DNA of 43,951 nt, from positions 1-43,951 of the forward strand of contig DASYUH010000045.1 of NCBI GenBank assembly GCA_036001465.1. The letters are read 5' to 3'. This stretch comes from Candidatus Polarisedimenticolia bacterium. Lineage in GTDB: Bacteria > Acidobacteriota > Polarisedimenticolia > Gp22-AA2. Position numbers and translations under genes: made by a program. Shown here one piece after another: positions 15,155 to 23,941 of the stretch (within the stretch, counting starts at the first letter, position 1; each line of letters starts with the position of its first letter). The notes beneath the pieces are model-generated. The model was not told the origin of the DNA and made no database searches. It saw nothing but the letters and a program-made list of their open reading frames with translations.

Positions 15155-16197
15155 GCCACCGGTCGCCCGACCGGCGCCGCGAGGCCCGCGTGCGGGCCCT
15201 GATTCTCGCCCTGCCGCTCCTCCTCGCACTGCCTTCGGCCTGCGGGGGGCGGCCCGAGGCGATCGACGAGAGACGGCCGTCGCTTCTGGTCTCCGACCGG
15301 AGCGGGGCGCTCCGGATCTACGAGGAGAGCGGCGACGGGGGCGCGCGCCTTCTGGGACGCCGTGGCCTGGGCGATCGCTCCACCCGGGACATCATGCCGG
15401 CGCGACTGCCGGACGGGCGGATCGTGTTCGTGTCGGACCGCGACGGGAACCCCGAGATCTACATCGCGGCCTCGGACGGCGAGGCGAGACGCCTGACGGT
15501 CGATCCGCCCGATCGACCGGCGGTCGATTCCGGCCCGGAGCCGCTCGGAACGGATCGGATCGTGTTCGCGAGGACCGCGCCGGGCGAGCCGGACGCGCCG
15601 GCGGGGACGCGCGACCTCTTCGTGCTGCGGCTCGACGGGACGGGCGAGAAGCGCCTGACGCACCATCCCGCGGACGACTGGGCGCCTTCGGCTTCCGCCG
15701 ACGGGCGGTCGGTCGTCTTCGTGTCGGACCGGACCGGCACCCCGCGCATCCACATGATTCCCGACGTCGAGGCCGCCGACTTGGAGGCGTCAACGGTCTG
15801 CCTGTCCGACTTCGAGCTGCCCCGCACGTCGCCGGGGCCGGGCGGGCGCGCTTCAGCGGACGGCGCGCCGGCGTTCCTGCCGGACGGGTCGATCGTGTTC
15901 AGCCGCACGCCGTTCGAGGGGGTGCCCCATCTCTACGTCATGGGAGGGAGGGGCGCGCGGGACGGACTGAGGCAGATCACCGAGTCGCTCACCCTGCCGT
16001 TCGGGGCGGCGGAGCCGGTGGTGCTGGACGCGCGGACCCTTCTGTTCACGACCGGTCCGATCGTGGACCGAGGTCGTCCGGGAAGCCCGGCCCGATTCGC
16101 GGTGTACCGGATTGCCCTGGGAGGATTCAACCTGACGCGGGTGACGCGCAGTCAGGCCCCCTACGCCGACTTCGCGCGGCACCTGGACGACCGCTGA
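15151..16197 (+). CDS. TolB/PD40-type beta-propeller lipoprotein
   Basis: Starting at GTG 15151, which overlaps the DUF885 stop as GTGA, this gives 348 residues. A second GTG about 13 codons later would also give a proper signal peptide. The lipobox is LPSAC. The rest contains PD40-like blades: ARLPDGRIVFVSDRDGNPEI, ASADGRSVVFVSDRTGTPRI and AFLPDGSIVFSRTPFEGVPH, the pattern of TolB C-terminal propellers. It lacks the TolB N-terminal domain and no tol-pal genes are near, so it is a propeller lipoprotein rather than TolB itself. Its partner is probably the coupled DUF885 protein. Confidence 0.82.
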   Translation: MSHRSPDRRREARVRALILALPLLLALPSACGGRPEAIDERRPSLLVSDRSGALRIYEESGDGGARLLGRRGLGDRSTRDIMPARLPDGRIVFVSDRDGNPEIYIAASDGEARRLTVDPPDRPAVDSGPEPLGTDRIVFARTAPGEPDAPAGTRDLFVLRLDGTGEKRLTHHPADDWAPSASADGRSVVFVSDRTGTPRIHMIPDVEAADLEASTVCLSDFELPRTSPGPGGRASADGAPAFLPDGSIVFSRTPFEGVPHLYVMGGRGARDGLRQITESLTLPFGAAEPVVLDARTLLFTTGPIVDRGRPGSPARFAVYRIALGGFNLTRVTRSQAPYADFARHLDDR

Positions 16198-16208
16198 CGT
16201 CGCGGCCC

Positions 16209-16232
16209 ACTGACGGCGTGTTCGGCGTCAGT
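16209..16232. terminator. Inverted repeat between convergent genes
   Basis: ACTGACG (16209-16215) and CGTCAGT (16226-16232) form a 7-bp stem with a 10-base loop. It lies 11 bases after the propeller lipoprotein stop (+) and overlaps the cold-shock gene's stop (-). The position suits a bidirectional terminator, but no T-run follows. Confidence 0.35.
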
Positions 16233-16452
16233 TCGCGGCGGCGCTGCTGCCCGGCGCGCTCCTCACGTTGGCCGCGCGCAGTCCCTTCGGCCCCTTTTCG
16301 ACTTCGAAATCGACGACCGCGCCCTGCTCGAGCTCGTCGAAGTTCATTCCGATGAGGCCCGATCGGTGGAAGAAGACCTCCTTGCCGTCGTTTCCCCGTA
16401 TGAACCCGAACCCGCGATCGCGAACGACCTTGGCAACTGTTCCCCGAGCCAT
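16228..16452 (-). CDS. Cold-shock domain protein (CspA family)
   Basis: The 74-residue protein is a single cold-shock domain: MARGTVAKVVRDRGFGFIRGNDGKEVFFHRSGL with RNP1 (GFGFI) and RNP2 (VFFHR), then the acidic middle FDELEQGAVVDFEVEKGPKGLRAANV. These small proteins bind single-stranded RNA and DNA and melt RNA structure. It is typical in length, with a short Ser/Ala tail. ATG 16452 follows GTGGGGACTTGT. The promoter at 16602-16631 implies a leader of about 143 nt, long as in known cspA mRNAs. Confidence 0.95.
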   Translation of the reverse strand: MARGTVAKVVRDRGFGFIRGNDGKEVFFHRSGLIGMNFDELEQGAVVDFEVEKGPKGLRAANVRSAPGSSAAAN

Positions 16453-16601
16453 ACAAGTCCCCACACGAAAGTCCGATGCATGCGGCGGTCGTGTTGCAAG
16501 CCTGGCTTGCGATTCTCAGCCCTGGCCTCGAAGGCCAGCCCCTCCCGGCTTCCGACCGCCCGACGCCTGTGGAAAGGAATGCCGGCAGCTCCCAAACGAA
16601 G

Positions 16602-16631
16602 ACTGTAGAAAGCGCCGTGACGAAGTGTCAA
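16602..16631 (-). promoter_or_regulatory. Sigma-70 type promoter of the cold-shock gene
   Basis: On the minus strand TTGACA (16631-16626, exact) is followed after 18 bases by TACAGT (16607-16602). Transcription would start near 16595. It lies just past the end of the upstream thioredoxin-domain gene. Confidence 0.6.
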
Positions 16632-16646
16632 GACTCCGGAGAGGCA

Positions 16647-16664
16647 TTAGGGTGAAGACCCTAA
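16647..16664 (-). terminator. Small hairpin overlapping the stop of the thioredoxin-domain gene
   Basis: TTAGGGT, loop CTTC, ACCCTAA is a perfect 7-bp hairpin containing the TAG stop (16663-16661). No T-run follows. It sits between the gene end and the cold-shock promoter and may insulate the two. Confidence 0.35.
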
Positions 16665-18778
16665 CGGCCTTCCGGGGCCTCGAGACGGAGATCGGCGGGT
16701 GAGACGACCGGGGGGCGGCAGGCGCCCCCCTCGCACAGATAGGCGGCGGCGCGGCCTTCGACGGGAGACTTGCCTTCGAGCAGGGGCACGAGGCGTGCGG
16801 CATCCGGGGCGCCGGGATCGGCGAGGGCGACGACGGCGTTCGGATTCCAAGAGTCGCGCAGAGCCTGCAGAAACGAACGCAGCCCGGGATCGTCCCTGCG
16901 GGCCGCCAGGACGACCTGCCGCACGCCGGCAAGGTGCTGATCGAGGGCGCACAGCATCATGCCGAAGGCGGCGGGAAAGCGCTCGATCCGATCGCGATAG
17001 AGCCGGAGCGTCTCCTCGGCCCTGCGGGCGAAGCCGTCGTCGAGGGTGAGCGCCGCCAGGCGAGGCAGCGCGAGCGCGGCGACCGACGCGCCCGCCGGGA
17101 CGGCGCCGTCGTTCCCCTCGCGGGTGCGGGCGATGAGCGACTCGTGATCGCGCGCGGTGAAGAAGAAGCCCGGGACGTTCTCCTCTCCGAACCGATCGAT
17201 CATCCGGGTCGCCATGGCGCACGCCTCGCCGACCCACGCGGGGTCGAGCGTGGCCTCGTACAGATCGAGGAACGCCGCGACCAGGAAGGCGTGGTCGGTG
17301 AGGTAGGCCGGGTGACGCGCCTGCCGGTCCATGTACGAGTGCAGGAGCCGGCCGTCCAGGACCATGCGATCGAGCACCAGCCGGGCGGCGCGGGCCGCGG
17401 CGTCGGCGTAGCGCGGCTCGTCCAGGACCCGCGCCCCGTACGCCAGGGCGGAGATCATCAGGGCGTTCCAGTCCGCCAGGATCTTGTCGTCCCGTCCCGG
17501 CCGCGGCCGGCCCTCGCGTGCCTTCAACAGCCGGGAACGGGCGGACGCCATCCGCAGCCGCAGCTCCCCCTCGTCCATGCGCAGGTCGGCGGCGATCCGC
17601 GCCACGGGGACCTCGAGGTGCAGGATGCTCCGGCCGTGCTCGAAGTTGCCGCCCCGCACGGCGCCGTAGACGCTGCAGAAGAGGCCGGCCTCCTGGGCCC
17701 CGAGAACGGCGGCGATCTCGTCGAGCGTCCAGACGTAGAACTTCCCCTCTTCCCCTTCGCTGTCGGCGTCCAGGCTGGAATAGAAGCCCCCTTCGGGCGA
17801 GGTCATCTCGCGCAGCACCCACTCGAAGGTGTCGCGCGCCACCTCCTTGAAGAAGGCGGCGGGGACGGCGCCCCCCTGGGGAAGCGCCGGCGAGACCGGC
17901 AGCCGTCCGACGGCCTGCGCCGCCTCGAGGTAGGAGCGCGCCAGCAGGGCGTTGTCGTAGAGCATCTTCTCGAAATGGGGGACGAGCCATCGCGCGTCCA
18001 CCGAGTAGCGGTGGAATCCGCCTCCCAGCTGATCGCAGATGCCGCCGCGCGCCATCTTCTCCAGGCTGAGGACCGCCATGCGCAGCGCCTCGGGATTGCC
18101 GGTGCGCCGGTGATAGCGCAGGAGGAACGACACGTCCATGCTGTGCGGGAATTTCGGCGCCCCGCCGAACCCGCCGTCGTTGTTGTCGAAGCGCCCCGCC
18201 AGGTCGCCGAACGCCCGGTTCAGGATCGCGGGGCCCAGGGCCTGCTTCGAGGCGGTCATCTCGGACAGGCGCTGGATCTGTCCGGCGATCTCCTGCGCGA
18301 CGCGCACGACGTCGTCCTTCTTCCCCCGCCAGGCTTCCGACACGCCGACGAGCAGGTCCGGAAAGCCCGGGCGGCCGTGCCGCGACTCGGGCGGGAAATA
18401 CGTCCCGGCGAAGAACGGCTTCAGGTCGGGGGTCAGGAAGACCGAGTTGGGCCAGCCCCCCTGCCCGCTGAGCATCTGCGTGGCGGCCATGTAGATCTCG
18501 TCGAGATCGGGGCGCTCCTCCCGATCGACTTTGATGTTGACGAAGCGCTCGTTCATGATGGCGGCGATCCGCTCGTTCTCGAACGATTCGCGCTCCATCA
18601 CGTGGCACCAGTGGCACGAGGAGTAGCCGATCGACAGGAAGATCGGCCGGTCCTCCTCCCGGGCGCGGCGCAGCGCCTCCTCCCCCCACGGGTACCAGTC
18701 GACCGGATTGTGCGCGTGCTGCCTGAGGTACGGGCTGTTTTCCCGCGCCAGCCGGTTCTCCCGCTGTCCGGTCGTCAC
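16661..18778 (-). CDS. Thioredoxin-domain protein of the YyaL/SPATA20 family (DUF255)
   Basis: From GTG 18778 the protein is 705 residues. It has an N-terminal thioredoxin-like domain, [29 protein letters not shown], with the CxxC site [20 protein letters not shown], then [15 protein letters not shown] and [26 protein letters not shown] long helical barrel like those of N-acyl-glucosamine epimerases follows, with [29 protein letters not shown]. The biochemical role is poorly known. The frame is open to ATG 18838, but those 20 residues are His-rich and outside the family. It is transcribed alone, downstream of the structured element at 18919-19080. Confidence 0.9.
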   Translation of the reverse strand: MTTGQRENRLARENSPYLRQHAHNPVDWYPWGEEALRRAREEDRPIFLSIGYSSCHWCHVMERESFENERIAAIMNERFVNIKVDREERPDLDEIYMAATQMLSGQGGWPNSVFLTPDLKPFFAGTYFPPESRHGRPGFPDLLVGVSEAWRGKKDDVVRVAQEIAGQIQRLSEMTASKQALGPAILNRAFGDLAGRFDNNDGGFGGAPKFPHSMDVSFLLRYHRRTGNPEALRMAVLSLEKMARGGICDQLGGGFHRYSVDARWLVPHFEKMLYDNALLARSYLEAAQAVGRLPVSPALPQGGAVPAAFFKEVARDTFEWVLREMTSPEGGFYSSLDADSEGEEGKFYVWTLDEIAAVLGAQEAGLFCSVYGAVRGGNFEHGRSILHLEVPVARIAADLRMDEGELRLRMASARSRLLKAREGRPRPGRDDKILADWNALMISALAYGARVLDEPRYADAAARAARLVLDRMVLDGRLLHSYMDRQARHPAYLTDHAFLVAAFLDLYEATLDPAWVGEACAMATRMIDRFGEENVPGFFFTARDHESLIARTREGNDGAVPAGASVAALALPRLAALTLDDGFARRAEETLRLYRDRIERFPAAFGMMLCALDQHLAGVRQVVLAARRDDPGLRSFLQALRDSWNPNAVVALADPGAPDAARLVPLLEGKSPVEGRAAAYLCEGGACRPPVVSPADLRLEAPEGR

Positions 18779-18918
18779 GGCCGTGCCTTCGCGCGCATGG
18801 TGTGAATCGTGTGCATGCGTGAAGGCTACAGGAGCCATGGGTCAGGCGCAAGGCAAGTGTTTCGCAAGGAACCCGGCGCGGCGCGGACCGGTTGGCGAGT
18901 GACGGGTGGGTAGCCGCA
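18779..18918. other. Intergenic stretch upstream of the thioredoxin-domain gene
   Basis: I see no gene or strong promoter here beyond a possible longer N-terminus of the thioredoxin-domain protein. With the structured element at 18919-19080 it fills the 318-base gap between the two minus-strand genes. Confidence 0.4.
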
Positions 18919-19080
18919 GGGTGAGGCGCCCTGCCCTGAGGAGCCGGGCCGTGTGAGACCGTGCGCCGGGGCCCCATCGCGCGTTTTCATGCGCGATGGG
19001 CGGCGCACGGCGAACCGAGGGGAGGCTCGCGCCAGCGAGCCGGACCCGTGCCCGGATCCCCAGGGCAGGGCGCCTCACCC
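18919..19080. ncRNA. Structured 162-nt element closed by a 20-bp perfect inverted repeat
   Basis: 18919-18938 is the exact reverse complement of 19061-19080. Inside, 18941-18949 can pair with 19050-19058 with one mismatch. A long hairpin lies at 18961-19008 (7 bp, small internal loop, then 10 bp closed by GTTTTCAT) and another at 19024-19041 (GGCTCGC, GCCA, GCGAGCC). Together they draw a three-way junction. No T-run flanks it, so a simple terminator is unlikely. It begins 17 bases past the FHA stop on the minus strand. It could be a structured RNA, a 3'-end element or a small mobile repeat; no target duplication is visible. Confidence 0.5.
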
Positions 19081-19096
19081 GGGGGTTGGGCGCCAG

Positions 19097-19774
19097 TTAC
19101 TTTTCGACGGGAACGGGTCCGTCGAACACCGTAAACCTGAGGGTGCAGTTGCCGATCCGGATCAGATCATTGTGCTGGATGTTGCGGCGTGTCAGGCGGA
19201 CGCCGTTGACGAAGGTGCCGTTTCGGCTGGCGAGGTCCTGCACGGAGTACTTGTCGGCCTGGACGATGATGATGGAGGCGTGCTTGCGCGACACCTTCTC
19301 GTCCTCCAGCACGATGTCGCAGTCCCGGCGGCCCATGGTGTAGGTCCCCAGGCCGGTGATGTCGAACGACTTCCCCTTCAGGTCCCCTTCGATCACCGTC
19401 AGGTAGATCGACTTTCCGCCGAGCGCCGACGGTCGGCGCAATACTTTTTGGACCGGCGACTCGAGGGAGGTCTCGTCGATCGCCCCGCCGCCGGCCGGCC
19501 GCGGGGCGACGCTCGAGGGGACGCCGACCGCGCCCGGCGCGCCGGGATCCGTCCCGGTCGCGCGGGTCGCCGGGCGCCGGGCGCCGTCCGTGCCCGGGCA
19601 GATCATGGAGCCGCCGGCGGCGGTCCCGCCCGGGGCGTTGATCCCTCCTGGGGCGGGCGGGCGCGCGGGGGGTTTGGACGGAGGAAGCGGCTTCTCCTTG
19701 CGGATCAGCCACGCGCCGGTGGAATGGCGCATCCTGGGGATCGGGTCGCCTGTGCGTGGGGTCGATGTGCTCAT
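19097..19774 (-). CDS. FHA-domain protein
   Basis: The C-terminal 100 residues are a forkhead-associated domain, which binds phosphothreonine: TYTMGRRDCDIVLEDEKVSRKHASI, then SVQDLASRNGTFVNGVRL and LIRIGNCTLRFTVF. They contain the conserved Gly-Arg, Ser-Arg-Lys-His and Asn-Gly-Thr. The first 115 residues are low-complexity, rich in Pro, Gly, Ala and Thr, with threonines that a kinase could modify. I prefer ATG 19774 (GGAG six bases upstream, 225 residues). ATG 19786 overlaps the kinase stop as TGATG and is equally in frame. It is almost certainly the partner of the upstream kinase. Confidence 0.9.
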   Translation of the reverse strand: MSTSTPRTGDPIPRMRHSTGAWLIRKEKPLPPSKPPARPPAPGGINAPGGTAAGGSMICPGTDGARRPATRATGTDPGAPGAVGVPSSVAPRPAGGGAIDETSLESPVQKVLRRPSALGGKSIYLTVIEGDLKGKSFDITGLGTYTMGRRDCDIVLEDEKVSRKHASIIIVQADKYSVQDLASRNGTFVNGVRLTRRNIQHNDLIRIGNCTLRFTVFDGPVPVEK

Positions 19775-19785
19775 CGTGCGCTCCA

Positions 19786-21624
19786 TCAATGAGGGACCTT
19801 CCAGTCGAGCTCGAGCTCCTTGCGCGATGCGTTCGGCTGCTCGCCCTTGAGGAGGGCGATTTCGTTCTGTTTCACGACTCCGGTGATCTTCGACCGGGAT
19901 GCGATCTGGCCCTTGTCGGCCAGGAGTCGCACCTCGACGCCATGGCGGCCGGCCGGGACGGAGAGCACGTGCGTGACCGTCCCCGATTTCCCCTTGGTCG
20001 CATCGAACGGCTTCGACAGCACCGTCTTGCCGTCCACCAGGACCAGGAGGCGGCCGGAGCGCATCTTGTGCTTCACCTCGACCCGGAGGCGGCCGTTCGG
20101 TCGCTCGACCGGCCGGGAGGAGCGCACGGAACCGGGCCGAGGATGGCGTGCCGCCTCGATCGCGTGGGCGATCTCGACCGGGCCGGCGTACGTCATGGCG
20201 CACACCGCCTGGATCGGCCGATCGGAATGGATCGCGTCCTGCCCGCCCTCGTCGGCCGCCGCGCGCGCCGCCTCGATCCCCCCGCGCGCCCCTTCCAGCG
20301 AACCGCTCGGGGAGGACGCTCCGGAGGGGCTGCGCCCCGGCGGCGGCGGGACGCTGGTCCCGGCGATCGAGACGACGCCGCGGGGCGAGCGGTGCACGAC
20401 GACCCGGCCGGACGGCGGCGCCTGCTCCTCCTGCGACTGCACCGCGCGCCCGAGCGGCCCGCGGAACAGCTGGCTGATGGCCATGTTCACGCCCACCAGC
20501 GCCAGGACGAGCACGCCGACCAGGGCGCCGAGGCGCCACTGGCTGGTGAGCGTGAACCAGGGAGAGGGCGTGAGCGGGACGACGGCATCGAGCTCGTCCG
20601 CCTCGGGCGACGCGGCGTCCTCGGACCGGACCTCCGTCCCGTCCCCCGCCGGCGCGGCCTCCTCGACCGGATCAATCTGAAGGCCGCCGAGAGGCGCCAG
20701 GACGGCGATCATCTCGTTCCCCGTCTGGAACCGGCTCGCCGGGTCCTTCGCGAGGGCCTTCTCGAGGACACGGTCGAAATCCGGGGAGACGTTGGGGTGC
20801 GCCTCGCTCGGCGGCTCGGCCGGCTGCGTCGTGATGCGGTACAGGACCTCCGAGACGGTCTCCCCCTCGAACGGCGCCTTGCCGGTCAGGAGCTCGTAGA
20901 GGATGACGCCGAGCGAGAACAGGTCGGCGCGGCCGTCGACCGGCGCCCCCTTGAGCTGCTCGGGCGACATGAAGCCCGGCGAGCCGACGAACTGGTCCGA
21001 CCGCGTCAGGTCCGACCCGGGGAGCCGCGCCACGCCGAAGTCGGTGATCTTCACCTTCCCCTGGTCGGTGATCAAAATGTTGGCCGGCTTGATGTCACGG
21101 TGCACGATGCCGCGCCGGTGCGCGTAGTCGAGCGCCTGGGCGATCTGCACGACGACGCCGACCGCCTCCTCGGGCTGGAGCGGCGCCCGCGACAGGATGA
21201 CTTTCTTGAGATCGCGACCGGGGACGTGCTCCATGACGATGTAGGGGCAGCCGCTCGCCGCGTCCTGGCCGATGTCATGCACCGACACGATGTTCGGGTG
21301 AATCAGCGCCCCGGCCGCCTGGGCCTCGCGCAGGAAGCGCTCGCGGTACTGACGCGCATCCTCTTCGGAGAGGTCGGGCCGGATGGTGATCACCTTCAGG
21401 GCGACGTTGCGGCCGATGACCGGATCGCGCGCCAGGTACACCTTCCCCATGCCGCCCTGACCGAGCTCCGACTCGATGGTGTAGCGGCCGATGCGGGTGA
21501 TGGTGCCTTCGGAGGCCGCCCTCTCCTCCGGGGCGTCGGCCTGGTCCGGGGCATCCGCGGGCTTGCCGGCCGCGGAAACCTCCGCGCGCTTCCTGGATGA
21601 CTTGCGTCGCTTTTTCCCGAGCAC
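19786..21624 (-). CDS. Transmembrane Ser/Thr protein kinase with C-terminal PEGA-like domain
   Basis: The 612-residue kinase has a basic N-terminus and a catalytic domain at about residues 42-300: ELGQGGMGKVYLAR, VALKV (ATP lysine), IVHRDIKPANIL, ITDFGVARL and GFMSPEQLKG. One membrane helix follows (GALVGVLVLALVGVNMAI). The outer segment is rich in Ser/Pro/Arg and ends in a PEGA-like beta domain (LVLVDGKTVLSKPFDA, then VPAGRHGVEVRL). This is the PknB-like architecture with an external sensor or anchoring part. GTG 21624 has GGGGGAACGC upstream and a promoter at 21681-21709. The FHA gene follows with overlapping or near-overlapping starts. Confidence 0.92.
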   Translation of the reverse strand: MLGKKRRKSSRKRAEVSAAGKPADAPDQADAPEERAASEGTITRIGRYTIESELGQGGMGKVYLARDPVIGRNVALKVITIRPDLSEEDARQYRERFLREAQAAGALIHPNIVSVHDIGQDAASGCPYIVMEHVPGRDLKKVILSRAPLQPEEAVGVVVQIAQALDYAHRRGIVHRDIKPANILITDQGKVKITDFGVARLPGSDLTRSDQFVGSPGFMSPEQLKGAPVDGRADLFSLGVILYELLTGKAPFEGETVSEVLYRITTQPAEPPSEAHPNVSPDFDRVLEKALAKDPASRFQTGNEMIAVLAPLGGLQIDPVEEAAPAGDGTEVRSEDAASPEADELDAVVPLTPSPWFTLTSQWRLGALVGVLVLALVGVNMAISQLFRGPLGRAVQSQEEQAPPSGRVVVHRSPRGVVSIAGTSVPPPPGRSPSGASSPSGSLEGARGGIEAARAAADEGGQDAIHSDRPIQAVCAMTYAGPVEIAHAIEAARHPRPGSVRSSRPVERPNGRLRVEVKHKMRSGRLLVLVDGKTVLSKPFDATKGKSGTVTHVLSVPAGRHGVEVRLLADKGQIASRSKITGVVKQNEIALLKGEQPNASRKELELDWKVPH

Positions 21625-21680
21625 GCGTTCCCCCGCAGCCAGCGACTTCGGTTTGCGGCGTGAAGCCGGGAGCCGTTCGC

Positions 21681-21709
21681 AATATAAGGACCTGCCCGGC
21701 GGGCGGCAA
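21681..21709 (-). promoter_or_regulatory. Sigma-70 type promoter of the kinase-FHA operon
   Basis: On the minus strand TTGCCG (21709-21704) and TATATT (21686-21681) are 17 bases apart. The start point would be near 21674, leaving a leader of about 50 nt before GTG 21624. Confidence 0.5.
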
Positions 21710-21864
21710 GGCAGAAACCCGCGTCCGACAAGGCATTCCACGCGAAGGGCGCTTACAGAATCGTGCGCCGTCAAGGGCCTGGCGGGACCGGGGAGCGGCC
21801 CCCCGCTGGCGTTCCATAGTGTGAAGTTGTACGATGGGAGTTGATCCCGATCCGGAGGCTCCGC

Positions 21865-23916
21865 ATGGCCGTCAGGAAGCTGCCCTCGGAACGCCCACGC
21901 CCGAAATCGGTCGCTCCGAGCGTCAAGCCCGATCTGTATCTCAAGCTGTACGAGCGCATGCTGCGGGCGTATTACGTCGAGGAGCAGTGCCGGGTTTTCG
22001 TGCGCGCCGGGAAATGCTCCTTCTACGCCTCGGCCCGCGGCCACGAGAAGATGCAGATCCTGGTGGCCCTCCTGCTGCAGCCGGGGAAGGACTGGTTCTT
22101 CCCCTACTATCGCGAGAAGGCGCTCATGGTCGGGCTGGGCATGCCGCTCGAGCACATCTTCCAGGGGATGCTGTCGCGCGAGGGGGACCCCAATTCGCTC
22201 GGCCGCAACATGTCGGAGCACTTCTCGTCGAAGGAGCTGCGGGTGGTGTCGCCCACCGCCTGCACCGGGACCGAGTTCCTGATCGCCGTCGGCATGGCCA
22301 AGGCGGTCAAGGCGGCCGGGGGGGACGAAATCGTCTACGTCTCCGGCGGGGAAGGGTCGACCTCGGAGGGGGAGTTCTTCGAGGCGCTCAACAAGGCGCA
22401 GCACGATCTCCTGCCGGTCCTGTTCCTCATCCAGAACAACGGCTACGCCATCAGCGTGCCGCAGCAGCAGCAGACCTCCTCCGAGCTGGCCGACGTGGCG
22501 CGCAGCTTCGGCATGCGCTCGGTGCGCGTGGACGGCACGCGCTTCACCGAGGCTCATCACACGCTCGAGCCTTTGGTCCGGGAGCTGCGGCAGGGCCGCG
22601 GGCCGCTGTTCGTCGAAGGGATGGTGGTGCGGTTAGACTCCCATTCCTCCTCGGACGATCAGACCAAGTACCGCGCCCCCCAGGACATGGAGGAGGCCCG
22701 CCGCAAGGACCCGCTGGCCCACACGGAGATGCGCATCCGGGAGATGGGGATCCTGAGCGACCGCGAGATGGAGGAATGGCGCGAGCGCGCCCGTGTCGAG
22801 GTCGAGGAGGCCGCCCGCAAGGTGGACACCCTCCCCTACCCCGATCCGGCCTCCGCCACGGCCGACATCTTCAGCGCCGACCGCGTGATCCTGGAGGAGA
22901 CCGAGCCGGCCTACGTCTCGGACAAGCCGATCACGATGGTCGAGGCGATCAACCGCGGCCTCAAGGAAGAGATGGCGCGCAATCCGAAAATCATCATGTG
23001 GGGCGAGGACATCCAGGACCCGAAGGGGGGCGTGTTCGGCGTGACCCGCGGCCTGACCGAGGCGTTCCCGGGCCGGGTCGAGAACTCCCCTCTCGCCGAG
23101 GCGACGATCGTCGGCGTCGCGCAGGGGATGGCGATCGGCGGATACAAGCCGGTGGTGGAGATCCAGTTCGGCGACTACTCCTACCCGGCCTACATGCAGA
23201 TACGCAACGAGATCTCGACACTGCGCTGGAGGAGCGCGGGAGCCTGGACCTCGCCGATCGTGGTGCGCGTGGCGGTGGGGGGCTACATCCGTGGCGGGCC
23301 GTTCCACTCGCAGACCCCCGAGACCCTCTACGCCCACACGCCGGGCTGGTACCTCGCCTACCCGAGCAACGCTGCCGACGCCAAGGGGCTGGTCAAGACC
23401 GCCTGCCGGATGGACGACCCGATCCTCTTCTTCGAGCACAAGGGGCTGTACCGGCAGGTGTACACCAAGACCCCCGAGCCCGGCCCCGACTATCTCATCC
23501 CGTTCGGCAAGGCGCGGACCGTGCGGCGGGGGGACGACCTGACCGTCGTCGCCTGGGGACGGACGGTGCACATGGTGCAGCAGGCCCTCAGCCAGGTGGC
23601 CGAACGGGCGGGGGGGGAGCCGTCGGTCGACCTGATCGACCTGCGGACCATCGTGCCGATGGACGTCGACGCCGTGCTGCAGTCGGTGTCCCGGACCGGA
23701 CGGGCGCTGGTCGTGCACGAGGCGCCGCTGTTCGCCGGCATGGGGGCCGAGGTCGCCGCCCTCATCGCCGACCGGGCGTTCGAGTTCCTCGACGCCCCGG
23801 TCCGGCGCGTGGGGGCGCGGGATTCCTTCGTGCCGTTCGCTCCCAATCTCGAGGCGGCCGTTCTGCCGAGCGTCGAGCAGGTCGCCCGGGCGATCCAGGA
23901 GATCCTCGAGTACTAG
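21865..23916 (+). CDS. 2-oxoacid dehydrogenase E1, alpha and beta subunits fused
   Basis: The first half (about residues 20-330) is the thiamine-diphosphate alpha subunit: FYASARGHEKMQ, then VSGGEGSTSEGEFFEALNKA with NNGYAIS (the GDG...NN cofactor motif). The second half (about residues 350-680) is the beta subunit: TMVEAINRGLKEEM, GEDIQDPKGGVFGVTRGL, ENSPLAEATIVGVAQG and the C-terminal transketolase-like domain DLIDLRTIVPMDVDAV. This matches branched-chain 2-oxoacid or similar dehydrogenase E1 proteins that occur as one fused chain. E2 and E3 are not in the window. ATG 21865 follows GGAGGCTCCGC. The fused form and single-gene context leave the substrate open, with branched-chain acids most likely. 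Confidence 0.9.
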   Translation: MAVRKLPSERPRPKSVAPSVKPDLYLKLYERMLRAYYVEEQCRVFVRAGKCSFYASARGHEKMQILVALLLQPGKDWFFPYYREKALMVGLGMPLEHIFQGMLSREGDPNSLGRNMSEHFSSKELRVVSPTACTGTEFLIAVGMAKAVKAAGGDEIVYVSGGEGSTSEGEFFEALNKAQHDLLPVLFLIQNNGYAISVPQQQQTSSELADVARSFGMRSVRVDGTRFTEAHHTLEPLVRELRQGRGPLFVEGMVVRLDSHSSSDDQTKYRAPQDMEEARRKDPLAHTEMRIREMGILSDREMEEWRERARVEVEEAARKVDTLPYPDPASATADIFSADRVILEETEPAYVSDKPITMVEAINRGLKEEMARNPKIIMWGEDIQDPKGGVFGVTRGLTEAFPGRVENSPLAEATIVGVAQGMAIGGYKPVVEIQFGDYSYPAYMQIRNEISTLRWRSAGAWTSPIVVRVAVGGYIRGGPFHSQTPETLYAHTPGWYLAYPSNAADAKGLVKTACRMDDPILFFEHKGLYRQVYTKTPEPGPDYLIPFGKARTVRRGDDLTVVAWGRTVHMVQQALSQVAERAGGEPSVDLIDLRTIVPMDVDAVLQSVSRTGRALVVHEAPLFAGMGAEVAALIADRAFEFLDAPVRRVGARDSFVPFAPNLEAAVLPSVEQVARAIQEILEY

Positions 23917-23941
23917 GCCCGAGTACCAGGAAGGAGGCGTC

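Noticed and set aside
18919-19080. Insertion sequence or MITE
   Set aside because: The 20-bp inverted ends fit, but no target-site duplication, transposase or second copy is visible; kept only as a structured element.
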